Positions 7,980-16,172 of a DNA stretch of 24,450 bases are shown here, in pieces. The translations under genes and the position numbers were made by a program. Numbering within the stretch: position 1 is the first letter of the stretch; each line of letters opens with the position of its first letter. Source of the stretch: Vicinamibacteria bacterium (GTDB lineage: Bacteria > Acidobacteriota > Vicinamibacteria > Vicinamibacterales > UBA2999); assembly GCA_025938035.1 (NCBI GenBank), contig JAICQE010000046.1:1-24450 (forward strand). The letters run 5' to 3'. The notes beneath the pieces were generated by a model that made no database searches, was not told the DNA's origin, and worked only from the letters and a program-made list of their open reading frames with translations.

Positions 7980-10337
7980 GTGACCCGCCGCCTCCTCGTC
8001 CTCGCCGTGTGGATGGTTTCAGTGGGCTTGCCGGCCACCGTATTGGCGCAATTGCAGCTCGCCACGATCGACGGAGTCGTCACAACGCCCGACGACGCGC
8101 CGGCGGGCGGCGTGCCCGTAACGCTCCTCGATCGTCTCGGCAACGTCGTGCGCTCCACCGAATCGGCGGCCGATGGGAAGTTCCGCATCGCAGGTGTGCA
8201 GCCGGGTTCGTACTCCATGCGCGCGGATGCCACACCGCTCCGGGCCGAGGTCCGCGACATCCAGGTTGGAGGCGCGCTGCCCGTGACGGTCACCCTGCGC
8301 ATGTCGGCCGTAGCTGCCGAGCAGGTCCTGGTGCGTGCGACGGCGCAGCCTGAATCCGGCGCGACCAGCACCCGCGTCACGCTCGGGGGCGACACGCTGA
8401 AGGACGTCGCCCCGCGAGTCCGAACCCGGGGACTCCAGGACGTTCTGGCCACGGTGCCGGGGTGGAGTAGCGAGGACAACGGCCTGGTGCACGTTCGTGG
8501 CGTCGATGAGGGCGTGCTGTACGTGGTGGACGGCGTGCCCTGGTACGAGCGCTTTGACAGCCTGTTCGGGGTGGCGCCAGACCCGATGACGCTCGAGTCG
8601 ATCACGGTGTCCACCGGCTACATTCCGCCGGAATTCGGCTTCAAGTCCGGAGCGGTCGTCGAGGTGCGTTCCAGAGCGGCCGCGTCGGCACGATGGACCG
8701 GTGCGGCCGAGACGTCGGTTGCCTCAGAGTCCACCGGCGACGGCGCGGTACTCGCCGCGGGCCCGCTTTTCAACGGCGGCAACCTCGCCTTCAACCTTGC
8801 CGGCCAGCGATCAGCGCGGTTCCTCGACCCGACGCACCCGGACAACCTTCACAACACGGGACATTCACTGACCGGGACGGGCGAATTCGGATGGCAGATC
8901 GGCCCCGGCAGCGTCCTGCAGGCGGTCGCTGGTGCGGGCCGCTCCGGTTTCGAGGTGCCGCACGACGGGCACCAGGAAGAGGCCGGCCAGGATCAACGGC
9001 AGCGGGTTAATGCGTCCTGGCAGACCGTGTCCTGGCAGCGAGCCTGGTCCACCAGGACGATGTCGCATCTCGCTGGCTATCACCGGACCGGCCGGCTGGC
9101 GCTCGACGGCAGCGATGCGGACACACCATTGGCCGTCGATGCTGACCGGTCGATCCGGCGCGTCGGCTTTCTGGCCAGCGCCAGCCACAGCGTCGGCAGG
9201 CATCTGTTCAAGGTCGGCGCCGAGGCGGCGCGGTTGAGCCTTCGTGAACACTTCGGCTTTGCCGTGACCGACGAAGACGACGGTGACTTCACGCCAGAGG
9301 TCATGGCGTTTACCCCTGATGCCCCGTTTATCTTCAGCGATCGCGGCACGCCGACGCTTGCAGCCGTGTATGCGCAAGACTCGTTTCGCCCGATTGACGA
9401 GGTCACCATCGACCTGGGACTGCGGTTCGACTGGAGCCGCATGCTCGTCGCGTCGTCTCAGGTCAGCCCGCGGATTGGCGTTGCCTACAACATCAATCGC
9501 ACGGGAACGACGGTCCGTGCATCGTTTGGCCGGTTTTTCCAGCCGCCGCAGGCGGAGAACCTGCTGCTTGCCTCGTCTGAGCAGGCGTTTGCGCTGTCGC
9601 CGTTTGCCGCGGATACCGGTTCAGGAGGGGCGCCGCTCGTTCCAGAACGTCAGAGCGCCTTCGAGGTGGCGCTCGATCAATCCATCGGCCGGTTCGTCCG
9701 GTTGGACGTGGCCTATTGGCGCCGTTGGGTCCGCAACGTTGCCGATCCGAACGTGTTTCTCGGCACGACGATCATTTTTCCGAACAGCGTGGCCAGAGGG
9801 TGGGCCTCCGGGATCGACCTCCGCGTGGACGTGCCGCGGCGGCGCGGCTGGTCCGCCTTTGCGAGCTATGGCAATTCGCTCGTGGAGCAGGCGGGACCGA
9901 TCACCGGCGGGCTGTTCCTCGAGGACGAGGTCGCGGAGATTGCCGGCGGCGAGCGATTCACTCCCGATCACGACCAGCGGAACGCCGGCGCGGCCGGTGT
10001 GTCGTTTGCCGCGAAGGGAATGAGCATGGCGGTCAATGCGCGCTACGAAAGCGGCACGCCACTGCAGGTCGAGGAGGATGACCTCGACGAGCTGGAGGAA
10101 CGGCCGGGCGCGGAGCTCGTCGACTTCGCGCGCGGACGCGTCAAGCCGCGCAAGAGCGTCGATATATCGCTTTCACAGCAGCTTCGGCGCGTCGGCCGTG
10201 CTGACCTGAGCCTGCGTTTCGCGCTGCTGAACGCAACCGGCGCGCGGTGGGCGTACAACTTCGGGAATCCGTTCAGCGGCACGCACTTCGGTCCCGGGCG
10301 CACAGTACAGCTCGGATTCCGCGCGGTATTCCACTGA
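7980..10337 (+). CDS. TonB-dependent receptor with carboxypeptidase-regulatory-like N-terminal domain
   Basis: Outer-membrane active transporter, about 785 aa. The most likely start is the GTG at 7980, giving a basic n-region (VTRRLL), a hydrophobic core and a cleavage site near ATVLAQ; an earlier ATG at 7824 lacks a signal peptide at the right place. Next comes a beta-sandwich like the CarboxypepD_reg domain (IDGVVTTPDDAPAGGVPVTL to VTLRMSAV). A plug domain follows (LQDVLATVPGW, VHVRGVDEGVLYVVDGVP, ITVSTGYIPPEFGF), then a 22-strand-type barrel. It ends GRTVQLGFRAVFH, with the aromatic C-terminal region typical of barrels. The substrate is unknown; the neighbouring metal genes make a metal chelate possible, but this is inference. 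It converges on the copper ATPase gene. Confidence 0.85.
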   Translation: MTRRLLVLAVWMVSVGLPATVLAQLQLATIDGVVTTPDDAPAGGVPVTLLDRLGNVVRSTESAADGKFRIAGVQPGSYSMRADATPLRAEVRDIQVGGALPVTVTLRMSAVAAEQVLVRATAQPESGATSTRVTLGGDTLKDVAPRVRTRGLQDVLATVPGWSSEDNGLVHVRGVDEGVLYVVDGVPWYERFDSLFGVAPDPMTLESITVSTGYIPPEFGFKSGAVVEVRSRAAASARWTGAAETSVASESTGDGAVLAAGPLFNGGNLAFNLAGQRSARFLDPTHPDNLHNTGHSLTGTGEFGWQIGPGSVLQAVAGAGRSGFEVPHDGHQEEAGQDQRQRVNASWQTVSWQRAWSTRTMSHLAGYHRTGRLALDGSDADTPLAVDADRSIRRVGFLASASHSVGRHLFKVGAEAARLSLREHFGFAVTDEDDGDFTPEVMAFTPDAPFIFSDRGTPTLAAVYAQDSFRPIDEVTIDLGLRFDWSRMLVASSQVSPRIGVAYNINRTGTTVRASFGRFFQPPQAENLLLASSEQAFALSPFAADTGSGGAPLVPERQSAFEVALDQSIGRFVRLDVAYWRRWVRNVADPNVFLGTTIIFPNSVARGWASGIDLRVDVPRRRGWSAFASYGNSLVEQAGPITGGLFLEDEVAEIAGGERFTPDHDQRNAGAAGVSFAAKGMSMAVNARYESGTPLQVEEDDLDELEERPGAELVDFARGRVKPRKSVDISLSQQLRRVGRADLSLRFALLNATGARWAYNFGNPFSGTHFGPGRTVQLGFRAVFH

Positions 10338-10341
10338 TCGA

Positions 10342-10455
10342 CGTAGTGTCCGCCTTCAGGCGGACCTGCGATAGTCCGGCTAAAGCCGGACACTACGTCA
10401 GTCCGGCTAAAGCCGGACACTACGTCGGAGCGTGGTAAGCCGGCTACAGCCGGAC
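10342..10455. repeat. Cluster of four GTAG-type REP-like hairpins between convergent genes
   Basis: Hairpins at 10348-10365 (GTCCGCC/GGCGGAC), 10374-10391 and 10401-10418 (both GTCCGGC/GCCGGAC around TAAA), plus a degenerate copy at 10439-10455. GTAG precedes the first; CTAC follows the second and third, so orientations are mixed. The TAG stop of the copper ATPase (minus strand) is the loop of the fourth hairpin. They fill the whole gap between receptor and ATPase and could stop transcription from both sides. Confidence 0.85.
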
Positions 10456-12756
10456 TCCACGAAGGCGCAACGCATTACCGATCACCGACACCGAGCTGAA
10501 GCTCATGGCCGCGGCGGCAATCATCGGATTCAGCAGCAGGCCGGTCCATGGATACAGGACTCCGGCTGCTACAGGCACGCCCAGCGCGTTGTAGACGAAC
10601 GCGAAGAACAGATTCTGTTTGATGTTGCCCATCGTCGCGCGGCTCAGGCGGCGTGCGCGCACGATTCCGCGCAGGTCTCCCTTGACGAGCGTCACCCCGG
10701 CGCTTTCCATCGCCACGTCGGTGCCGGTCCCCATCGCGATGCCGACGTGCGCCTGAGCGAGGGCAGGGGCATCGTTGATTCCGTCGCCGGCCATGGCCAC
10801 GATGCGTCCTGAATCCTGCAGCTGCTTGACCAGGGCCGCCTTCTGGTCGGGCAGCACCTCCGGCAGCACGTCGTCGATGCCCAGCTTCCGTGCCACCGCC
10901 TCCGCGGTGATCCGGCTGTCTCCCGTCATCATGACGATGCGAAGGCCTTCCTGATGGAGCTGCTGAATCGCTTCAGCCGTCGTCTCTTTTATGGGATCAG
11001 CGACACCAATCAGCCCTGCCAAGACGCCATCGATCGCCACGAACATCACGGTCTGGCCCTCGCGACGGAGATCGTCAGCGTGGGCGGCACCCGGATTTAC
11101 TCCCAGGTCTTCCAGTAGACGCAGGTTTCCCAGCGCGACGGTCTTTCCGTCCACGCGGCCGCGCACGCCCTTGCCGGTGATGGAATCGAACGCCTCTGCG
11201 TTCGACAGCTGGATGCCGCGATCGAGGGCGCCGCTGACGATCGCCGCCGCAAGTGGGTGTTCGCTGCCGCGTTCAAGCGTTGCCGCGAATCTCAACAGCG
11301 CCGCCTCGTCCCACGTCCCGAGCGGCGTGACGGACGCAAGAGTCGGCTTGCCGTGCGTCAACGTACCGGTCTTGTCCACGACCAGCGTGTCAACCTCGCG
11401 GAGCACCTCGATCGCCTCCGCGTTCCTGAACAGCACGCCGGCGCCCGCCCCTTTCCCGCTTGCCACCATGATCGACATCGGGGTTGCCAAGCCAAGAGCG
11501 CATGGGCAGGCGATGATCAGCACCGCGACGGCGTTGACGATGGCGTACACCATCCGCGGTTCCGGGCCGACCGTTGCCCAGGCGATCGCCGTCACGACGG
11601 CGACGAGCACGACAATCGGGACGAAGTAGCCCGAGACGACATCGGCGAGCTTCTGGATCGGGGCGCGGCTGCGCTGCGCCTGCGCCACCATGCTCACGAT
11701 CTGCGCGAGCAGCGTGTCGGCTCCGACCCGGTCTGCCCGGATGACCAGCGATCCCGTACCGTTAACCGTCGCGCCGATCACCCTGTCCTTTTCGGTCTTC
11801 TCGACGGGGATGGGTTCTCCGGTCACCATCGACTCGTCAACCGCGCTGCGTCCCTCGAGGACCGTGCCGTCCACTGGCACTTTCTCGCCGGGACGCACAC
11901 GCAGGCGATCGCCGACGCTGACGTGGTCGAGCGGAATGTCCTCTTCGGTGCCGTCGTTCTGCAGGCGGCGCGCGGTTTTCGGCGCCAGTCCGAGCAGGGC
12001 GCGGATTGCCGCGCCCGTCTGGCTGCGCGCCCGCAACTCCATGACCTGCCCGAGCAGCACAAGTGTGACGATCACGGCGGCGGCTTCGAAGTAGACGCCA
12101 ACCTGACCGTTGTGCATGCGGAAGGAGTGCGGGAAGAGGCCGGGCGCGATCGTGGCAACCAGGCTGAACACGTAAGCCACGCCAACGCCGAGGGCGATGA
12201 GCGTGAACATGTTGAGGCTGCGGTTGACGACGGACTGCCACCCGCGCACGAAAAAGGGCCAGCCGCCCCACAGCACCACCGGCGTGGCGAGCGCCAACTG
12301 AATCCAGTTCGTTGCCGCGGCTGGGATGAGCGCACCCAGGTTGCCGGGCAGGAACTCGCTCATCGCAATCAGAAGCGTCGGGGCGGTCAGTGCGGCGCTG
12401 ACGCGAAACCGCCGCGTCATGTCCTCGAGTTCAGGATTGCCTGCGTCCTCGAGCGAGATGGTCTTCGGCTCGAGCGCCATGCCGCAGATCGGGCACGAGC
12501 CGGGCTCGCTGCGGACGATCTCGGGGTGCATCGGGCAGGTCCATTCCGTCCCGGCCGGAACGGCCCGCGGCGGCCGCGCCTCAGGGTTCAGAAAGCGATC
12601 CGGATCGTCCCTGAACTGCTCGAGGCAGCTTTCATTGCAGAAGTAGTACGTCTGTCCGCGGTGATCGACGCGCCCGACCGCATCGTCGGGCGAAATTGTC
12701 ATCCCGCAGACGGGGTCGAGAACTTCGGCGGGTGGCGTTGCCTGGGGAGTCGGCAT
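10444..12756 (-). CDS. copA: Copper-translocating P1B-type ATPase with N-terminal YHS and heavy-metal-binding domains
   Basis: A 770-aa Cu(I)-exporting ATPase. The N-terminus carries a YHS domain (DPVCGMTI at 14-21; YYFCNESC at 37-44) and a CPMHP heavy-metal-binding domain (CPMHPEI at 74-80; [10 protein letters not shown] at 88-97) instead of the usual HMA domain. Catalytic features are complete: TGEP at 312, CPC in the membrane (417-419), DKTGT with the phosphorylated Asp (461-465), SEHP at 498, GDGIND at 657. YN (722-723) and MSFSS (751-755) are the TM7/TM8 copper-site motifs of P1B-1 pumps. The chosen ATG begins just before the YHS domain and 30 bp after the small YHS gene; no clear Shine-Dalgarno is present. 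The stop codon is inside a REP-like hairpin. Confidence 0.93.
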   Translation of the reverse strand: MPTPQATPPAEVLDPVCGMTISPDDAVGRVDHRGQTYYFCNESCLEQFRDDPDRFLNPEARPPRAVPAGTEWTCPMHPEIVRSEPGSCPICGMALEPKTISLEDAGNPELEDMTRRFRVSAALTAPTLLIAMSEFLPGNLGALIPAAATNWIQLALATPVVLWGGWPFFVRGWQSVVNRSLNMFTLIALGVGVAYVFSLVATIAPGLFPHSFRMHNGQVGVYFEAAAVIVTLVLLGQVMELRARSQTGAAIRALLGLAPKTARRLQNDGTEEDIPLDHVSVGDRLRVRPGEKVPVDGTVLEGRSAVDESMVTGEPIPVEKTEKDRVIGATVNGTGSLVIRADRVGADTLLAQIVSMVAQAQRSRAPIQKLADVVSGYFVPIVVLVAVVTAIAWATVGPEPRMVYAIVNAVAVLIIACPCALGLATPMSIMVASGKGAGAGVLFRNAEAIEVLREVDTLVVDKTGTLTHGKPTLASVTPLGTWDEAALLRFAATLERGSEHPLAAAIVSGALDRGIQLSNAEAFDSITGKGVRGRVDGKTVALGNLRLLEDLGVNPGAAHADDLRREGQTVMFVAIDGVLAGLIGVADPIKETTAEAIQQLHQEGLRIVMMTGDSRITAEAVARKLGIDDVLPEVLPDQKAALVKQLQDSGRIVAMAGDGINDAPALAQAHVGIAMGTGTDVAMESAGVTLVKGDLRGIVRARRLSRATMGNIKQNLFFAFVYNALGVPVAAGVLYPWTGLLLNPMIAAAAMSFSSVSVIGNALRLRGVRL

Positions 12757-12785
12757 AGGAGCGGGACCGGGACGGCCCGGCGTGA

Positions 12786-12929
12786 TTACTTCGTATATGC
12801 CGCTGGGTTGGCGTCGAATTTTGCTTTGCAGACCTTCGCGCAGAAGTAGTACGTCTTGCCGTGGTATTCGCTGGTCGCCGCCGCCTTCGCCGGATCGACC
12901 TGCATGCCGCACACAACATCGCGTTCCAT
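12786..12929 (-). CDS. Small stand-alone YHS-domain protein
   Basis: A 47-aa protein that is essentially one YHS motif: [13 protein letters not shown], then [22 protein letters not shown]. It has the paired Cys residues that in YHS and TRASH-like domains bind metal. A strong ribosome site (GAGGGAGAG) precedes the ATG at 12929. It starts 91 bp after the sigma-factor stop and ends 29 bp before the ATPase, whose own N-terminus has a homologous YHS domain. This suggests a soluble copper chaperone or donor for CopA; that role is inference. Confidence 0.85.
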   Translation of the reverse strand: MERDVVCGMQVDPAKAAATSEYHGKTYYFCAKVCKAKFDANPAAYTK

Positions 12930-12978
12930 AGCTCTCTCCCTCTTATTGGACCGCCGTTTCAGCCGCGACGGTTCATTC

Positions 12979-13019
12979 GTAGCTTCCGCCTTGGCGGACC
13001 TGACAAGGTCCGCCCCACC
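12979..13019 (+). repeat. GTAG-type REP-like element after the sigma-factor gene
   Basis: GTAG (12979-12982) precedes the hairpin TCCGCC-TT-GGCGGA, with a further GGTCCGCCCC at 13007-13016 able to pair with the same GGCGGACC arm. It lies in the 91-bp gap between the sigma-factor stop and the YHS gene, where it could attenuate or stabilise a shared transcript. Confidence 0.65.
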
Positions 13020-13020
13020 A

Positions 13021-13575
13021 TCACGCGAACGGACTCTGGCAGGTGCAGTTGCGGCAGCCGTGCTCGGCGCATGTGCCGCACGATTCCACCACCCGCTTCT
13101 TGAGCGCTTCGCGCGCGCGAAACACGCGCACCCCGGCATTACCCGCGGACAGGCCCCGCTCGGCCGCGAAGGCCTTCACCGTCTGCCCGCCGACGTCGAT
13201 CGCCTGCAGCGCCTCTGCGTATTCCGTCTTCAATGTCGCCGCCAGCCGCGTGACGCATCCGCAGATTTCAGCCTCCAGCTCAGGCTCAGCCGACTCATGG
13301 GTTTCCAGTTCGCGCGCGAATGCCTCCAGGGCTCGGGCTGCGGTTCCCCGCCGTCGCAGCCGGTCGATGGCCGAGTTTCTCAGCACGCGATAGAACCACG
13401 GCACGATGCCTTCGTCGGCAGGCGCCCGATCGGGGCGATCGATGACTCGCGTGAAGGCGTCCTGCAGGATGTCCTCCGCCAGCTCGCGATCGCCGACTCG
13501 CCGCTCGAGGTATCTGAGGAACGCCCGGTGGTTCTCGACCAGGGCGTCCAACTCCTTTACTGCGGGCATGGTCAT
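13021..13575 (-). CDS. ECF sigma factor with cysteine-rich C-terminus, CorE-like (ECF44)
   Basis: A 184-aa RNA polymerase sigma factor. Region 2 reads LVENHRAFLRYLERRVGD, AEDILQDAFTRV and WFYRVLRNSAIDRLRRR; region 4 reads LAATLKTEYAEALQAIDV and LSAGNAGVRVFRAREALKK. A CGC motif (C105, C107) sits exactly between regions 2 and 4, and the tail holds C166, C169, H172, C174, C177 and C179. A CxC linker plus a C-terminal Cys-rich domain define the CorE group described in Myxococcus, where metal binding itself switches the sigma factor on and no anti-sigma is needed. Start choices are 13575 and 13569. The divergent symmetric promoter element upstream, and the YHS protein and CopA genes downstream, fit an autoregulated copper-responsive regulator. 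The metal it senses is inferred. Confidence 0.87.
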   Translation of the reverse strand: MTMPAVKELDALVENHRAFLRYLERRVGDRELAEDILQDAFTRVIDRPDRAPADEGIVPWFYRVLRNSAIDRLRRRGTAARALEAFARELETHESAEPELEAEICGCVTRLAATLKTEYAEALQAIDVGGQTVKAFAAERGLSAGNAGVRVFRAREALKKRVVESCGTCAEHGCRNCTCQSPFA

Positions 13576-13616
13576 CAGTATAGATTTCGCACTTCACAGC
13601 GTCCGCTGCAATGCCT

Positions 13617-13675
13617 TAACGCAGCCTTTGCGGCCCCATTACACCGGGTGTAATGCCGGCGAGCCGGCTGCGTTA
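13617..13675. promoter_or_regulatory. Symmetric back-to-back promoter element between sigma and peptide genes
   Basis: Outer arms TAACGCAGCC (13617-13626) and GGCTGCGTTA (13666-13675) are perfect reverse complements. Inner arms CATTACACC (13637-13645) and GGTGTAATG (13647-13655) are too, around the single central base 13646. Both outer-inner gaps are exactly ten bases, and their sequences are not conserved. So each strand carries GGTGTAATG, ten bases, GGCTGCGTTA. Taken as -35 TGTAAT and -10 CGTTA, the spacer is 16 bp, suitable for an ECF sigma. The -10-like box ends 45 bp before the peptide ATG and 41 bp before the sigma start. Confidence 0.8.
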
Positions 13676-13720
13676 TCGAGTTGAAGGCTGACAGAGGGTC
13701 AGCCACCGAAGGAGGTTGAC

Positions 13721-13807
13721 ATGTCGAAGACGACGAATCGCTGTGATTGCGGGGCCTGTGCTGGTGCCAGCTGCTCCTGTGGCTGCCGGCCGCCTGTGAA
13801 AGAATAG
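13721..13807 (+). CDS. 28-aa cysteine-rich, metallothionein-like peptide
   Basis: A very small gene with an excellent ribosome site (AAGGAGG six bases before the ATG). The peptide has six cysteines in 28 residues (C8, C10, C13, C18, C20, C22), arranged as CDCGAC, four residues, CSCGC, with a basic N-terminus and a PPVKE tail. There is no signal peptide, so it should stay in the cytoplasm. Such closely spaced C-x-C and C-x-x-C pairs are typical of Cu(I)/Zn-thiolate peptides. It is the first gene downstream of the right-hand half of the symmetric promoter, and the next gene starts five bases after its stop. I do not recognise a named family. A metal buffer or copper-chaperone role is inference. 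Confidence 0.75.
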   Translation: MSKTTNRCDCGACAGASCSCGCRPPVKE

Positions 13808-13812
13808 TTACC

Positions 13813-14166
13813 GTGCGCATCGTCGCGCTGCTGCTGACTTTCGCGATTGCCGGCCCGTCGGTCGGTGCTCTGATCTGCGATTGGACATGTGCGGCTGCAC
13901 ATCAGGCAGCGGCCGCGGCAGAGACCAATTGTCACGACGCGCCGGGCCCCACGCAGACGGCAACGTTCGCGGCGGGGCACGCGTGTCATGAGCTGCCGGC
14001 ATCGGCCGCGTGCATCGTGACGTGCGCGACGTCGCTCGACGACGTGGCGGCGACGGTTGACACGGCAATCCACGGCCGCGCCATCGCGCAGGCACCGTTC
14101 GCCAGCCGCCGCCCGGACAGGGCACACGCTCCTCCACCAACGCAACTCGTCCCACTCCGCATCTGA
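13813..14166 (+). CDS. Small secreted Cys/His-containing protein
   Basis: A 117-aa protein from a GTG start, chosen because it gives a clean signal peptide (VRIVALLLTFAIAGPSVGA); an upstream in-frame ATG at 13747 lies inside the cysteine-peptide gene and would spoil it. The mature part has CDWTCAAAHQ, NCHDAPG, GHACHELP and ACIVTC, six cysteines and several histidines in its first half, then an Arg/Pro-rich tail. This suggests periplasmic metal binding or disulfide-stabilised folding. No named family is recognised. It follows the peptide gene by five bases and is probably translated from the same message. Two REP-like hairpins follow it. Confidence 0.7.
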   Translation: MRIVALLLTFAIAGPSVGALICDWTCAAAHQAAAAAETNCHDAPGPTQTATFAAGHACHELPASAACIVTCATSLDDVAATVDTAIHGRAIAQAPFASRRPDRAHAPPPTQLVPLRI

Positions 14167-14181
14167 TCCCGCTGGCGACTC

Positions 14182-14246
14182 GTGGGGCGGACGTCGTCAC
14201 GTCCGCCTGGCCGATTCGTGGGGCGGACGTTGTTACGTCCGCCCAC
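14182..14246 (+). repeat. Two tandem GTGG-headed REP-like hairpins
   Basis: Hairpin one: GGCGGACGT (14186-14194), loop CGTC, ACGTCCGCC (14199-14207). Hairpin two: GGCGGACGT (14222-14230), loop TGTT, ACGTCCGCC (14235-14243). Each is preceded by GTGG, and the second is closed by CCAC. They lie inside the presumed operon, between the secreted Cys/His protein and the barrel gene, where they could set relative expression. Confidence 0.8.
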
Positions 14247-14267
14247 GAGCCCCATCCAGGAGGGAGC

Positions 14268-15587
14268 ATGCGGTTCTATCGCGTTTGCTGTGCAGCTGTA
14301 TCACTCGTCCTTGTCCTCGCGGCGGACGTGTTCGCCCAGGACCATCAGCACCCGCAGACGCCACAACCGGTTCCGGCAGCGGAGCATCAGCACGAGCACG
14401 GCGCCACGGCAAGTCTCTTCGCGCCACGCGACGCGTCGGGGACCGCGTGGCTGCCGGCAAACACGGAGATGTATGGTCTCCACGGACGCGCCGGGCAGTG
14501 GGAGCTCATGGGCCACGGCAACGTGTTCCTGCAGTTCCTGCACGAGGCGGCAAACGAACATCGCGGCTCGACGCAGGCGGGAAGCATCAACTGGATGATG
14601 GGCATGGCGCGGCGCCGGTTCGGGCCGGGGCAGCTGGGAGTGCGCGCCATGTTCAGCCTCGAGCCGGCGACGATTGGCGGCTGCGGCTATCCGGATCTGC
14701 TCGCGACGGGCGAGCAGTGCGACGGCGCTTCAATCCACGATCGTCAGCATCAGCACGACTTCCTGATGGAGATCGCCGGCGAATACGAACGTCCGCTGCG
14801 CGGTGATCTCCGCTGGCAGCTGTACGCGGGCCTGGCCGGCGAACCTGCCCTCGGACCTGTCGCGTACCCTCATCGTCTGTCCGCCATGCCGAATCCGGTG
14901 GCGCCGATCGGTCACCATTGGCTCGACGCCTCGCACATCACCTTTGGCGTCGTCACGACTGGCGTGTTTACCCGGCGCTGGAAGGCCGAGGCCTCGCTGT
15001 TCAACGGCAGGGAACCCGACGAGAATCGCTGGGATCTGAATCTCGCGGCTCTGGATTCGTTTTCCGGCCGCATCTCGTTCGCGCCGGTTGACGATTTGGT
15101 GATGCAGGTGTCCGCCGGTCGTCTCAATGAAGCGGAAACAGGTGAGGGTGGACTACCGCGGGTAGACGTCGGTCGTGTCACGGCGTCCGTGACGTACCAC
15201 CGCCGCGTCGGCGCCGGCGGTCTGTGGGCCAGCACGCTGGCGTGGGGGCGCAACGAGGAAGCGGGCGTCGGCTCCCATGCGCTTCTGCTGGAGAGCAGCC
15301 TGACTCGCGGCGAGCGTGATGTCTGGTTTGGCCGCTTCGAGGTCGCGGGGAAATCGGCGCATGATCTTGACATCCACGAATTGGACGAGCACGAGCTGCT
15401 GACGGTGGGGAAGCTGCAGGCGGGATATACACGCTACCTCGCCAGCACCGCGGGGATGCGGCTGGGCATCGGCGGTCACCTGTCGGCCGGGTTTGTGCCG
15501 GAAACGATAGAGCCACACTACGGCAGCCGCGCCAACCTCGGCGTCGGATTTTTTCTGACCGTGCGTCCCGCCGCGCACAAGATGTAA
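14268..15587 (+). CDS. Probable outer-membrane beta-barrel protein with His-rich N-terminus
   Basis: A 439-aa exported protein with a signal peptide (residues 1-23, ending DVFAQ) and a strong ribosome site (GGAGGG). The mature N-terminus is histidine-rich (DHQHPQ, then EHQHEHG), suited to binding Cu or Zn. The rest alternates short amphipathic strands and turns (LRWQLYAGLAGEPALG, ITFGVVTTGVFTRRWKAEASLFNG, LWASTLAWGRNEEAG, GLGVGFFLTVRP-like end), as in porin-type barrels. Two cysteines occur near position 145-160 (GGCGYPD, EQCDG). I know similar proteins only as uncharacterised neighbours of copper genes. Passage or sequestration of copper at the outer membrane is inference. Confidence 0.75.
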   Translation: MRFYRVCCAAVSLVLVLAADVFAQDHQHPQTPQPVPAAEHQHEHGATASLFAPRDASGTAWLPANTEMYGLHGRAGQWELMGHGNVFLQFLHEAANEHRGSTQAGSINWMMGMARRRFGPGQLGVRAMFSLEPATIGGCGYPDLLATGEQCDGASIHDRQHQHDFLMEIAGEYERPLRGDLRWQLYAGLAGEPALGPVAYPHRLSAMPNPVAPIGHHWLDASHITFGVVTTGVFTRRWKAEASLFNGREPDENRWDLNLAALDSFSGRISFAPVDDLVMQVSAGRLNEAETGEGGLPRVDVGRVTASVTYHRRVGAGGLWASTLAWGRNEEAGVGSHALLLESSLTRGERDVWFGRFEVAGKSAHDLDIHELDEHELLTVGKLQAGYTRYLASTAGMRLGIGGHLSAGFVPETIEPHYGSRANLGVGFFLTVRPAAHKM

Positions 15588-15590
15588 GCG

Positions 15591-16172
15591 ATGCGTCGGT
15601 TCCTCCTCTGGCTCATCGGGCTCATCGTGATCGGGCTGGTCGCGGCTGCCGCGGGGCTGGCGTACGTGCGGGTGACCGGCCTCACCGCGCGGGCGAAACC
15701 GTCGGAGGCCGAGACGGGGCTGGCACGTGCCGTTCGTTCTTTCGCCATTTCGGGACGCGACCGAGCGCGAACGAATCCCGTGCCGCGCTCCGAAGCGGCA
15801 ATGCAGGCGGGCCTGGAGCATTTCGCCGATCACTGTGCCGTGTGCCACGGCAACGACGGCGGCGGGGTGACGAATTTCGGCCGCGGGATGTTTCCGCCGT
15901 CGCCGGACCTTCGGGCGGAAGCAACGCAGCGGATGACCGACGGCGAGCTCTTCTACATCATTGAAAACGGCGTACGATTTACCGGGATGCCCGCGTTCGC
16001 CACCGGCACTGCAGAGGGTGAGGAGGAGAGCTGGAAGCTGGTCCACTTCATCCGCCGGCTGCCGCGGCTGTCGGCGCCTGAGCTTGAGCGGATGAAGGAG
16101 CTGAATCCGCGATCACCCGAGGAGATTCGTCATGAGATCGCGGAGGAGGAGTTCCTCCGCGGCGAACCGTAG
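15591..16172 (+). CDS. Membrane-anchored monohaem cytochrome c
   Basis: A 193-aa protein starting three bases after the barrel gene. An N-terminal helix (residues 3-27) anchors it; the periplasmic domain has the haem site CAVCH (C82, C85, H86) and the distal Met ligand in GVRFTGMPAF (M133), so it is a class I cytochrome c. The phrase CAVCHGNDGGG is typical of cbb3-like or alcohol-dehydrogenase-like cytochrome modules. The C-terminus is acidic and helical. It could carry electrons for oxidation of Cu(I) or for a DUF6644 membrane partner downstream; both ideas are inference. Its TAG stop is part of a GTAG at the head of a REP-like repeat. Confidence 0.85.
   Translation: MRRFLLWLIGLIVIGLVAAAAGLAYVRVTGLTARAKPSEAETGLARAVRSFAISGRDRARTNPVPRSEAAMQAGLEHFADHCAVCHGNDGGGVTNFGRGMFPPSPDLRAEATQRMTDGELFYIIENGVRFTGMPAFATGTAEGEEESWKLVHFIRRLPRLSAPELERMKELNPRSPEEIRHEIAEEEFLRGEP

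Noticed and set aside
10342..10455. CRISPR-like repeats
   Set aside because: The three near-identical units are hairpin palindromes in mixed orientation, without constant-length unique spacers and without cas genes nearby. REP-like elements explain them better.
11257..12849. 530-residue plus-strand open frame opposite copA
   Set aside because: Low-complexity Arg/His/Asp composition and complete overlap with a perfectly conserved copper ATPase; an antisense shadow.
13617..13675. Simple rho-independent terminator or repressor-only operator
   Set aside because: The paired arms are separated by equal unconserved gaps, there is no T-run, and the element lies between divergent gene starts. A pair of promoters fits better, although a dimeric regulator also binding the inner palindrome is not excluded.
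13747..13812. Upstream extension of the secreted Cys/His protein to an ATG at 13747
   Set aside because: It would overlap the cysteine-peptide gene in another frame and put extra residues before a normal signal peptide. The GTG at 13813 starts exactly at the signal peptide.
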